DNA of 64,000 bases from an uncultured Flavobacteriales bacterium (GTDB lineage Bacteria > Bacteroidota > Bacteroidia > Flavobacteriales > JBLHRE01), in NCBI GenBank assembly GCA_937139155.1, contig CAKZPI010000001.1, positions 104,355 through 168,354 of the forward strand, given 5' to 3'. Below are positions 27,945 to 36,023 of this stretch, piece after piece. The notes beneath the pieces were generated by a model. It worked only from the letters and a program-made list of their open reading frames with translations. It ran no database searches and was not told the DNA's origin. Position 1 is the stretch's first letter. Each line of letters starts with the position of its first letter. Both the position numbers and the translations under genes were made by a program.

Positions 27945-28395
27945 TTTGTACAAAAAGGTTGTGCTACCTATTGGATTGGAAGAGGCATGGGGGTTTTTCT
28001 CAAACCCGAAAAACCTTTCCAAAATTACCCCCAGCACCATGGATTTCCGGATTCTTAACAATCCGGGTAAAATGTATCCTGGCCAAATCATTCATTATAC
28101 GGTTCGACCCATTTTTGGGATTAAAATGGAATGGGTTACTGAAATTACGCATGTTAAAGAAGGTGAGTATTTTGTGGATGAACAAAGGGTGGGGCCCTAC
28201 GCTATGTGGCATCATGAACATAAGTTTAAGTCCTTAGGCGAAAATCTAGTTGAAATGGAGGATGTATTGTCTTACCAATTGCCCGGGGGGTTCTTAGGAA
28301 ACCGCCTTCTTGCGCCCATGGTTAAACCTAAGGTGGAAAATATATTTACGCATAGGGCTGCCGTGCTTACTGAGCTTTTCGGAAAAACTGATTAA
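27937..28395 (+). CDS. SRPBCC-family ligand-binding protein
   Basis: A 152-aa START/Bet v1-fold protein (SRPBCC), with LEEAWGFFSNPKNLSKITPSTMDF and GPYAMWHHEHKF as characteristic segments. It overlaps the SDR gene by 8 bases. Homologues are often fused to or paired with TIGR01777 epimerases, so the two may act together on the same ligand. It has no signal peptide. Confidence 0.85.
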   Translation: MFSLYKKVVLPIGLEEAWGFFSNPKNLSKITPSTMDFRILNNPGKMYPGQIIHYTVRPIFGIKMEWVTEITHVKEGEYFVDEQRVGPYAMWHHEHKFKSLGENLVEMEDVLSYQLPGGFLGNRLLAPMVKPKVENIFTHRAAVLTELFGKTD

Positions 28396-28416
28396 AATTT
28401 TTTTACCCGAACATAT

Positions 28417-28451
28417 TTTGTTTAACTAAAAGAGTATATTTGTTGAACAAA
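28417..28451 (+). promoter_or_regulatory. Promoter and palindromic operator upstream of the sigma-like remnant and TonB receptor
   Basis: The elements are TGTTTAA (28419-28425), 9 bases, -7 box TATATTTG (28435-28442) and palindrome TTTGTTGAACAAA (28439-28451). The spacing is identical to the site before the MerR gene, and 12 fixed palindrome bases match. Confidence 0.6.
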
Positions 28452-28462
28452 ATGAAAATGTC

Positions 28463-28732
28463 ATGAACCTACAAGCAAGATTTAGTTCGTTTTACGATAA
28501 GCACTCAAAAATGATATTTGCGGTAGGTCATCGACTTACTGATTCAGAGGTCTTTGCTGAGGAGGTCCTTAAGCAAACCATACAAAACTTGGTTACCAAG
28601 GCTCGATCAAAGCAAGAGTTTTTTAATTTCAGCCCAGATACCGTACGGTTAGAGGCGGTGAAGGTTTCAATATTGGTTAAGAAAAAACATAGACTTCCGC
28701 CTTATGGTAATGCCAAAATGTACAGCGCTTAA
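28463..28732 (+). CDS. Short sigma-70 region-2-like protein, possible remnant of an ECF sigma factor
   Basis: This 89-aa basic protein resembles the start of an ECF sigma factor (FSSFYDKHSKMIFAVGHRLTDSEVFAEEVLKQTIQNLV, read in pieces: region 2 has the form l..ly.....y..a..ltgd...AEdllQ.t...), but stops before regions 3 and 4, which normally bind the -35 element. The open frame begins 12 bases downstream of the operator palindrome. In related Bacteroidota, a MerR gene is often followed by a sigma-factor gene and then crt genes. It may be a decayed copy or a small regulator. Its stop lies within the receptor's open frame. Confidence 0.5.
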   Translation: MNLQARFSSFYDKHSKMIFAVGHRLTDSEVFAEEVLKQTIQNLVTKARSKQEFFNFSPDTVRLEAVKVSILVKKKHRLPPYGNAKMYSA

Positions 28733-28742
28733 TGAGGTTTCA

Positions 28743-31115
28743 TTGAGATTGGTTTTCATGTGGTTCCTTTTATTGGTTGGGTTAGGAGCCACAGCCCAAA
28801 GCGCTCAAATAAGGGGTAAGGTTACTGATGAAAAATCGGGGGAAGCCTTACCCTTTGTTAATGTATCTCTTCCCGAACTTGAGCGGGGAACAACCACTGA
28901 TTTGGATGGGAATTTTGAGATCAAAGGCCTTCCAAATGGAAATTATAATTTGATCATTTCTTATATAGGATATGCCCCTAAAAAGTTTCCTGAATTATTA
29001 ATTAGCTCAGCCAAACCTGTGGTGCTAAATGTGGCTTTGGCTCCATCTGTAAATGAATTGGCCGAGGTTACTGTAACGGTATCCGCCTTTGAAGAGCAGA
29101 AAGAGAATCCGGTTAGTTTACGTGCTTTGGGTATAGCTGAACTGGAAAGAAATCCTGGAGGCAATAGAGATGTCTCAAAGGTAATTCAGTCGTTGCCGGG
29201 AGTAGGACAAGGGGTGAGTTTTAGAAACGATTTAATCATTCGAGGGGGTGGGCCTTCAGAAAATGCCTTTTTTATAGATGATGTTGAGACCCCAAATTTC
29301 AATCATTTTGCTACCCAGGGGGCTTCCGGCGGACCCGTTGGGATGATTGATGTGAATTATGTGCAATCCATTGATCTAGCTACTTCCGCTTTTCCGGTAT
29401 ATGTTCAAGATGCCTTGTCGTCTGCCTTAATGGTTAAGTACAGAGAGCCAAGAGATGATCAGGTTGGATATCGTTTAACCTTGGGGGCTTCTGACCTGGC
29501 TTTTGGGGCTGAGGGGCCGATCAGCGAGAAGGTGAAATTTCTGGCATCCTATCGGAGGTCATACCTTCAATTTCTTTTCCAAGGATTGGGTTTACCTTTC
29601 CTTCCAACCTATAATGACCTTCAGTACAAAATCATTTATCGGCCCAATTCAGACCATACCCTTTATTTGAATTTTTTAGGAGCCTTGGATAAGTCGCGAT
29701 TGAACCGAATGGAAAATCCGGACGAATCTCAGGCTTATATCTTGAAATATTTACCAGAGGATGACCAGTGGTCTTATACCCAAGGTTTGGTTTGGAAGTA
29801 TCGAAGGAATAACGGGTTTTACCGTACGGTTTTGAGTAGAAATATGCTCAGGAATCAAAGTGAGAAGTATGAAGGAAATGACCGGGAAACTGGTTTACAG
29901 ACCCTTGACTTTCAGTCGGATGAAGCGGAGAACCGGGCTAGGGTAGAGCGGGTGATTTTTGGAGAAAAAGGGAAATGGTTCTTCGGCATAAGCGGAAATG
30001 CCTATAAATTCTCCATCAACCAAAATCAGGTCATTCCGGTTGATTCATCCTTGGTTTACACCTCAAATTCTGCAAACTTGAGTGGGATTCGATATTCAGC
30101 CTATGGTCAATACGAACGTAAGTTTTTTGGAGAGCGCCTCCTTCTTCAAACTGGATTACGATATGCTGGAGATTCTTATAATTCAGAAATGCAGGGCGGA
30201 CTTGATAATTTCTTGCCCTATGCATCTGCCCGTTTTAACCTTTCCAGTCAATGGGCCTTTAATGCAGGTTTCGGACTGTATCAACAAGCACCTTCTTATA
30301 CAAGCTTAGGTTATGCTGAAAACGGGGTCTTGGTCAACCGTTCAAGTCTTGACTTTATAAAGTCTAGGCATTTGATTGCAGGGTTTTCCTATTATACCCG
30401 TAAGGATGGATTGTTTTCCGTTGAAGCCTTTGATAAAGCCTATACTCGCTATCCGGTATCCATTGAAAAAGGCATTGTTCTGGCCAATCTAGGAGGAGAT
30501 TTCGGGGTGGTAGGTGCTGAATCTTTAAGATCGAATGGAAGAGGCAGGGCCAGAGGGGTTGAATTTCTTTACCAGCAGAAATCTTTCAAAGGGTTCTTCG
30601 GGATTTTCGCCTATACCTTTTTGGTTTCTGAGTTTAGTGCGGAAGGTGATGAATTGAAACCTAGTTCATGGGATGCCCGGCATACTATTTCCGCTACAGC
30701 GGGAAAAAGATTTAAGAATGGCTGGGAAATTGGAAGCAAATGGAGGTTCTCTAGCGGAAACCCATATACCCCTTACGACCTAAATCAATCCTCTTATCAA
30801 CAAGTCTATAATATAAATCCACTTGGGGTTTTAGATTATTCAAGATTGAACGAAGAAAGGTTTCCGGTTTTTTCTCAGGTAGACTTGCGGGTGGATAAAA
30901 AATGGTTTTTTGAAAAGGCAAATTTGAATCTCTATTTCGATGTTCAAAACCTATTGGGTTCTACATCCTTTACCCGCCCCATATTGCTTCCGGTAAGAGA
31001 TGCCAGTGGAAATCCTGTTACCGACCCAAACAATCCGGAAAAATACCTTTTAAGGGTGGTTGAAAACGGAAGTACTACGGTTTTGCCAACCCTCGGACTT
31101 ATATTTGAGTTTTAA
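28743..31115 (+). CDS. TonB-dependent receptor with carboxypeptidase-regulatory-like N-terminal domain
   Basis: This is an outer-membrane beta-barrel receptor of about 790 aa, with the order: signal peptide, CarboxypepD-reg-like domain (IRGKVTDEKSGEALPFVNVSL, TTDLDGNFEIKGLPNGNY), plug (DVSKVIQSLPGVGQGVSFRNDLIIRGGGP, read as SLPGVG plus RNDLIIRGG) and a barrel ending in GLIFEF with terminal Phe. A TTG at 28743 gives a normal signal peptide (MRLVFMWFLLLVGLGATAQS); an ATG at 28704 also exists but starts within the previous gene. The substrate is unknown. Whether it is a member of the light regulon depends on transcription through the preceding small gene. Confidence 0.88.
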   Translation: MRLVFMWFLLLVGLGATAQSAQIRGKVTDEKSGEALPFVNVSLPELERGTTTDLDGNFEIKGLPNGNYNLIISYIGYAPKKFPELLISSAKPVVLNVALAPSVNELAEVTVTVSAFEEQKENPVSLRALGIAELERNPGGNRDVSKVIQSLPGVGQGVSFRNDLIIRGGGPSENAFFIDDVETPNFNHFATQGASGGPVGMIDVNYVQSIDLATSAFPVYVQDALSSALMVKYREPRDDQVGYRLTLGASDLAFGAEGPISEKVKFLASYRRSYLQFLFQGLGLPFLPTYNDLQYKIIYRPNSDHTLYLNFLGALDKSRLNRMENPDESQAYILKYLPEDDQWSYTQGLVWKYRRNNGFYRTVLSRNMLRNQSEKYEGNDRETGLQTLDFQSDEAENRARVERVIFGEKGKWFFGISGNAYKFSINQNQVIPVDSSLVYTSNSANLSGIRYSAYGQYERKFFGERLLLQTGLRYAGDSYNSEMQGGLDNFLPYASARFNLSSQWAFNAGFGLYQQAPSYTSLGYAENGVLVNRSSLDFIKSRHLIAGFSYYTRKDGLFSVEAFDKAYTRYPVSIEKGIVLANLGGDFGVVGAESLRSNGRGRARGVEFLYQQKSFKGFFGIFAYTFLVSEFSAEGDELKPSSWDARHTISATAGKRFKNGWEIGSKWRFSSGNPYTPYDLNQSSYQQVYNINPLGVLDYSRLNEERFPVFSQVDLRVDKKWFFEKANLNLYFDVQNLLGSTSFTRPILLPVRDASGNPVTDPNNPEKYLLRVVENGSTTVLPTLGLIFEF

Positions 31116-31126
31116 GAAATAAAAAA

Positions 31127-31149
31127 AGCCAGAATTTTTGGTTCTGGCT
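31127..31149 (-). terminator. Intrinsic terminator of the minus-strand lipoprotein pair
   Basis: An 8-bp stem (AGCCAGAA with TTCTGGCT) is followed, in the minus direction, by seven T residues. It lies 22 bases after the stop at 31171. In the plus direction it stands 12 bases after the TonB receptor stop and may serve both. Confidence 0.7.
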
Positions 31150-31170
31150 CTTCATGGTTTTATGCAGGGT

Positions 31171-31740
31171 CTACTTAGAAGCCCTTTCAAAAAGGGTTGG
31201 TGCAAACTCTAGAAAAAGGCCATTGCCTTGATACGTGCCCTTTAGAATTCCAGTATCGCTAGAATCCCCTTCATTGAACATATTGAGTTCAAAGGATAGG
31301 TCGTACAAGCCTTGGTTGTATGAATTTACATGTAAGCTTCCTGAGCTGGCGGAGTAGTAAATGGTATCGGTTCCTCTTACAATGAAAGAATAAGCATCAT
31401 CAAAAGTATTGGCTCCCCAATCGGCATCAAAATAGTAAGTGCCCGGTTTTATATGGTTTGTTGTACTTGTGGATACCTCAAAATAAAGGTATTGTGAAGT
31501 GCCTATAAACTCATAAGTTGAGGTGTCTAGATGTCCATCAAACAAGTGAAAATCTAAATTATACTGGCCATCTAAGTCCTCTCGCTCATCATAATTGAAA
31601 ACAATTAGAGTATCTAAGGGGTGGGTTTGACCTTGAAAGCTAAAACTTCTGGTTTGGTTGGGGACATTATCACTTGGGTCGTCTTTACAGGAAGCAGCAA
31701 TTAGGCCAATGGCTAGGCCGAATAAAAGGATTTTCTTCAT
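31171..31740 (-). CDS. Hypothetical lipoprotein, 189 aa
   Basis: A predicted lipoprotein (MKKILLFGLAIGLIAASC, Cys18) with a beta-rich mature domain: alternating QYLYFEVSTST, YIPGTYYFDADWG-like KPGTYYFDADWG and DTIYYSASSGSLHV. Such proteins are frequent in Bacteroidota and not assigned. It is 27 bases downstream of the YCII-like gene, on one transcript probably. Confidence 0.72.
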   Translation of the reverse strand: MKKILLFGLAIGLIAASCKDDPSDNVPNQTRSFSFQGQTHPLDTLIVFNYDEREDLDGQYNLDFHLFDGHLDTSTYEFIGTSQYLYFEVSTSTTNHIKPGTYYFDADWGANTFDDAYSFIVRGTDTIYYSASSGSLHVNSYNQGLYDLSFELNMFNEGDSSDTGILKGTYQGNGLFLEFAPTLFERASK

Positions 31741-31767
31741 GGAATTCTTATTTAAACAATCAATTAT

Positions 31768-32217
31768 TTACGGTTTCTTTTGCCAAACTTTATCGGCATC
31801 TGGAAGATAATTCGGTAGGGCCGCCGAGCCGTACCATGGGATGTAATGGGCCTTTAAATATCCATTTTCGATGGCGGTATCATTGGATAACCACTCTTTG
31901 GCTTCTTCAATATCTGCGGTGTTTAGGATGAAAATTCCGCGAAAGCTTTTCTTGTTTTCACCAAAAGGACCCGATACAATTAAGTCGCCCCGCTCAGCAA
32001 GTACTTTGATGTTTTCCATATGTCCTTCAAAGCTTATTTGCTTGGCTTCAGGGTCTGTATCCTTGTTTTCTCCGGTGGTTAATAAAACGAAGGTATAATA
32101 CTTCATTCCATACTCATCTGCTCCAAGCTCTTCGGCCATTGCTGGATCGTAGTTTTCGTTTTGAGCAAGGCATAGAAAGGGAAGGAATAGGGCTAGAAAT
32201 AGTGTTCTTCTAATCAT
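31768..32217 (-). CDS. Secreted YciI-like (YCII-domain) protein
   Basis: A signal peptide (MIRRTLFLALFLPFLCLAQ) precedes an alpha-beta barrel-like YCII domain, seen in YTFVLLTTGENKDTDP, GHMENIKVLAERGDLIVSGPFGE and GIFILNTADIEEAKEWL. The family is ferredoxin-like and mostly cytoplasmic; a secreted version is less common. Length 149 aa. Function unknown; it may bind a small molecule. Confidence 0.8.
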   Translation of the reverse strand: MIRRTLFLALFLPFLCLAQNENYDPAMAEELGADEYGMKYYTFVLLTTGENKDTDPEAKQISFEGHMENIKVLAERGDLIVSGPFGENKKSFRGIFILNTADIEEAKEWLSNDTAIENGYLKAHYIPWYGSAALPNYLPDADKVWQKKP

Positions 32218-32319
32218 AAATGAAAATTTTTAGGGTTCATGAATAGGTTGAAAACGAGTCCGGTTAATATAGCAAATCCACCGCAAACTGTACCAAGGCG
32301 AGATTTCGGAAAAGACCGA

Positions 32320-32583
32320 TCAATTGGGTGAGTATTTGGATTGATTATAAGTTAAAAACTGGTTGATCACATCATAGCCTGCTCGTTTAAGTCCTTCAGA
32401 TATTGGGCTTTGAGACTTTTTCAATCTCTTGGCTAAGGATTTTTGGCCTTCATCCTGATGGGTCAATCTCAAATGCATGGTTTCGGCTCTAATAACTGAC
32501 CATGGATTGGTGATGAACATGGCGAAATCACAAAGTAGGTTTAATTCATTGTCTAGGTTTGGCTTGCCTGTTGAAAATTGCAA
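32320..32583 (-). pseudogene. Fragment resembling the C-terminal HTH part of a SatD-like regulator
   Basis: Reading from a TTG at 32583, 87 aa are encoded, with an in-frame stop 24 bases upstream and no ATG at the expected position. The sequence QKSLAKRLKKSQSPISEGLKRAGYD resembles a HTH of the kind k.iAkrL.isqs.vs.rLk.a, with conserved flanks ITNPWSVIRAETM. This suggests a degenerated or truncated gene. It could also be an unusual small protein. The gap 32584-32747 has no other gene. Confidence 0.4.
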
Positions 32584-32700
32584 GCGCTTTTTCCTAATGG
32601 ATTAAAACAATTGCCTGAGCGTCCTTTTGGCTGTAGCGTTTTTAGCATGCTTTAATCAGGAAGGCCGATTTCAAAGCCTTTTCCACGGAAGTCTGGAGTA

Positions 32701-32725
32701 AAAAAAAGGCGATCCGAAGACCGCC
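32701..32725 (-). terminator. Intrinsic terminator with UUCG tetraloop after the VPS10-like gene
   Basis: In the minus direction GGCGGTC-TTCG-GATCGCC forms a 7-bp stem with one G-U pair around the stable UUCG loop, followed by seven T residues. It lies 22 bases after the stop at 32748. Confidence 0.85.
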
Positions 32726-32747
32726 CTTATCCTTGATTTTAAAAACT

Positions 32748-35700
32748 TTAGTCCTCTCGCCAAGAGTCATCCCTACCCGGGGTGTAAGGACTCACGGATT
32801 GATTAAGCTTATCTTCCAAACCGCCTACATTTCGAATGGCTTCATGAAGATCATTTAAAACAGGCTGGTAAAGCTCTTCGGCAATTTCCAACTGTTTCCG
32901 ATGCAAATCAGTAGGTGCAGCAAGGGCATTCCAAGAGCTCCAAACGATGGTTTCAATTCTAGACTGAATACCAGGAAGGGTTTCAAACTGATGGGTTGAT
33001 TTCAGGCCGTCTCCCCAAAGGGCGAGTTCAATGGCTTCTAAATCAGATTCAATCTTCTCAACTTCCTGCAAAAGATTCATAGGAATGCTTGGATAAACCT
33101 CAATGGCTTTTTCAATGTACTCGAGTCTGTTTCGGGTTTCTTGCAAAAGCTTAGAGCTTCCACGAACCGATCTTCTCAGTTCAGAAACCTCCTGTTGAAA
33201 AGCAAGAAGGGCCGCTTTGTCTTCAACCGGAAGGGTTTGATGGTTTAGGTGTTCTATGACGAAACTGGTAGCTTGGGTAAGCTGTTTTAGCTCGCCCAAT
33301 TGATACAGGTGGAGTTCAACGGTGTACTTACCCGGAAGAGCAAGCGGACCTTGGTCAGGGCTGCTATATCGGCCAATGTTTTGCTCACCCAACTGGATGG
33401 GAGTGGTGGTGGCATGCCTGGCGTCCCAGGTGATTCTCTGAGTGCCTGACCCCGGCTTTTCCCTAAGCTTTCGAACCACATTCCCGGCATCGTCTTTAAT
33501 TATGAATAAGAGATAAGGGTCTTCCTCATTTTCTTCAGCTCTTAATTTATCAAAGCTAGGGTAGGGGTTGTCTTCTCCTTCTTTTCTACGATTGGCTTCC
33601 GCCTTTTTTCGTTCGTCCTTTAGGGTTTTCGGGGCTTCCTTTAAATAATAGGTGAAAACTGCACCTACCTCCGGATTAGGTGCCGTGAAATAAGATTCCC
33701 CTTGCGCTGACTTTCCGCGAAGTCCGATGGGGTTGTTTTCAAAATAAACCAAATGGGTATCTGCTGTAACCAGAAAGGCTTCTTTTTTAAGGTCTTCAGC
33801 CTTTAATTCCCTCAAAGGAGAGAAATCATCAAGCACAAAAAATCCTCTACCAAAGCTAGCAAGCACCAAATCGCTTTCCCTTTCCTGAATTTCCATATCG
33901 CGAATGGCAATGGTAGGTAAGCCGTTTGAAAAATTGGTCCAGTTTTTTCCTCTATCAAGGCTCATGTGAACGCCAAATTCTGTGCCCACAAAGAGAAGGT
34001 TTTCATTTTCTGGGTCTTCTGCCATGCAATAGGTAGAGCCTCTTTCTGGAAGATCCTCAGAAAGGTTGGTCCAGGATTTCCCCAGGTCGTTTGAAACGAA
34101 AACATAAGGCTTAAAGTCTCCTCTTTTGTGGTTGTTGAAGAGGGCGTAGATGCGGTTTTTGTCATGCTTAGAAGCGATGAGCATATTTACATAGGTCATA
34201 GGAGGAACCCCTTTAATGGACTCAATTTTTCTCCAAGACTCACCTCCATTCTCTGAGATTTGAATCAATCCATCATCGGTGCCAACCAAAAGCAGGCCTT
34301 CTTGAATGGGCGATTCATCAAGGGCGACAATGTTTCCGAAAATGGTGGTGGAGCGATTTTTCATCACCGCGTCAATGCTCCATACTCTTCCCATTACATC
34401 CAGGGTATTTCGGTCTAGTTGGCGGGTTAAATCAGGGCTTACGCTTTTCCAGTCGTTTCCTTTATTGTCAGATTTAAAGAGTTTATTGGCCGCAAAATAA
34501 AGCCGACTTGGGTTATGAGGTGAAATCAGAAGCGGTGCATCCCAGTTCCAGCGGTAGGCGGCTTCTCCTTTTTCAGGCTGGGGTTTAATTCCAACCCGGG
34601 TTCCGGTGGCTTTGTCAAATCGTACCAGCCAGCCATATTGTGATTGGGCGTAAACAATGTTGGGGTTGGTGGGGTCAACTTGAGCTTCAAAACCATCTCC
34701 TCCGTTGGTAATGAACCAATCTGAGTTTACAATTCCGGCATTGTTAAGGGTTTGAGAGGGACCTCCAATGGTGTTATTGTCTTGGGTTCCTCCGTAGATA
34801 TTGTAAAAAGGGTAGTCGTTATCCGTTGCCACCTTGTAAAACTGGGTAATGGGTAAATTGGGTTTGAAGTGCCAGTCAGAAGCGGCATTCCAGGTTTCGT
34901 AAATTCCACCATCGCAACCTAAAATCCAATGGTCGGTATTTTTAGGGTCAATCCACATGGCGTGGTTGTCAACGTGTTTATGCTTTTCTCCGGTTTGAAC
35001 AACGGTTTTACCTCCATCCTCTGAATGGTGCAACCAGGTATCCATGAAGAAGATGCGATCTGGGTTTTTGGGGTCACAAACAATTTCTTGGTAATAGTTT
35101 CCGCTTGTTTTGTAAGAGGATTGTTTTGAGAAGCTAGCCCCATAATCATCGGAACGGTAAACACCTGACTGATCGTACATGGCCTCAACAATGGCGTAAA
35201 TCCGGTTTGGAGCCTTTTTAGGAATGGCCAGACCTATTCTTCCCATTTCGCCGGTAGGTAGGCCTGATTTAAGCTCTTCCCAGGTTTTTCCACCGTCGGT
35301 TGTCTTATAGATCCCAGACGAGGGTCCGCCCCCGATGTAGGTGAAGACATGCCTTCGCCTTTGGTGGGCTGCCGCATAAAGGGTTTTGGGATCTTTGGGG
35401 TCCATTACCAAATCAGAGATGCCCGTATGTTCATCAATGTAAAGAACCCTTTCCCAGGTTTCACCCCCGTCTTTGGACTTGTAAACCCCTCTTTCGCCTC
35501 CTTCAGACCATAGCGGACCGTAGGCAGCAACATAAACGGTGCTTTCTTTTTTAGGGTGGATTAGAATCTTTCCAATATGCTCTGAGCGCTTAAGGCCCAT
35601 ATTTTCCCATGACTTTCCGCCGTCTTCCGATTTATAAACCCCGTCTCCGTAGGCCACCGAACGTTGGTTGTTGTTTTCGCCCGTGCCTACCCAAACGATG

Positions 35701-36005
35701 TTGGGATTGGAGGGCGCTAAACTTATGCAGCCAATAGAGTATGAGCTTTGTCCGTCAAAAATGGGTTGGTAGGTGGTTCCGTAATTTTCTGTTTTCCAGA
35801 CACCTCCGCTGGCTACGCCTACATAATAGGTAGATGGAGTTTTGGGGTGAACCGCTAAATCACTAACTCTGCCTGAGGTAAAGGCCGGGCCGATGCCTCG
35901 AAACTTGTAGGCGTTAATAGCATTTTCTGGTACATCAAAAGATGTTTGTGCGTAAGTTTGCAGCGTTAAACACATCGCCGCAATACCAAGTATTTTCTTA
36001 ACCAT
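32748..36005 (-). CDS. VPS10/sortilin-like secreted beta-propeller protein (BNR/glycosyl-hydrolase-like)
   Basis: A signal peptide (MVKKILGIAAMCLTLQTYAQ) leads into repeated propeller blades with Asp-box motifs such as SEDGGKSWENMG, SKDGGETWERVLY, TTDGGKTWEEL and SDNKGNDWKS up to about residue 760 (ASFGRGFFVLDD). A C-terminal region of about 300 aa follows, with an all-beta part and coiled-coil-like helices (LLQETRNRLEYIEKAIEV). Length 1085 aa is usual for the Bacteroidota members annotated as WD40/YVTN repeat or glycosyl hydrolase. No catalytic residue is assigned. Its start is 18 bases from the divergent start at 36024. Confidence 0.87.
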   Translation of the reverse strand: MVKKILGIAAMCLTLQTYAQTSFDVPENAINAYKFRGIGPAFTSGRVSDLAVHPKTPSTYYVGVASGGVWKTENYGTTYQPIFDGQSSYSIGCISLAPSNPNIVWVGTGENNNQRSVAYGDGVYKSEDGGKSWENMGLKRSEHIGKILIHPKKESTVYVAAYGPLWSEGGERGVYKSKDGGETWERVLYIDEHTGISDLVMDPKDPKTLYAAAHQRRRHVFTYIGGGPSSGIYKTTDGGKTWEELKSGLPTGEMGRIGLAIPKKAPNRIYAIVEAMYDQSGVYRSDDYGASFSKQSSYKTSGNYYQEIVCDPKNPDRIFFMDTWLHHSEDGGKTVVQTGEKHKHVDNHAMWIDPKNTDHWILGCDGGIYETWNAASDWHFKPNLPITQFYKVATDNDYPFYNIYGGTQDNNTIGGPSQTLNNAGIVNSDWFITNGGDGFEAQVDPTNPNIVYAQSQYGWLVRFDKATGTRVGIKPQPEKGEAAYRWNWDAPLLISPHNPSRLYFAANKLFKSDNKGNDWKSVSPDLTRQLDRNTLDVMGRVWSIDAVMKNRSTTIFGNIVALDESPIQEGLLLVGTDDGLIQISENGGESWRKIESIKGVPPMTYVNMLIASKHDKNRIYALFNNHKRGDFKPYVFVSNDLGKSWTNLSEDLPERGSTYCMAEDPENENLLFVGTEFGVHMSLDRGKNWTNFSNGLPTIAIRDMEIQERESDLVLASFGRGFFVLDDFSPLRELKAEDLKKEAFLVTADTHLVYFENNPIGLRGKSAQGESYFTAPNPEVGAVFTYYLKEAPKTLKDERKKAEANRRKEGEDNPYPSFDKLRAEENEEDPYLLFIIKDDAGNVVRKLREKPGSGTQRITWDARHATTTPIQLGEQNIGRYSSPDQGPLALPGKYTVELHLYQLGELKQLTQATSFVIEHLNHQTLPVEDKAALLAFQQEVSELRRSVRGSSKLLQETRNRLEYIEKAIEVYPSIPMNLLQEVEKIESDLEAIELALWGDGLKSTHQFETLPGIQSRIETIVWSSWNALAAPTDLHRKQLEIAEELYQPVLNDLHEAIRNVGGLEDKLNQSVSPYTPGRDDSWRED

Positions 36006-36023
36006 TCTAGAATTTTTTACGGG

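Noticed and set aside
31735..32320. tRNA or small RNA gene in gaps
   Set aside because: No cloverleaf or other RNA structure could be recognised in the short gaps of this window.
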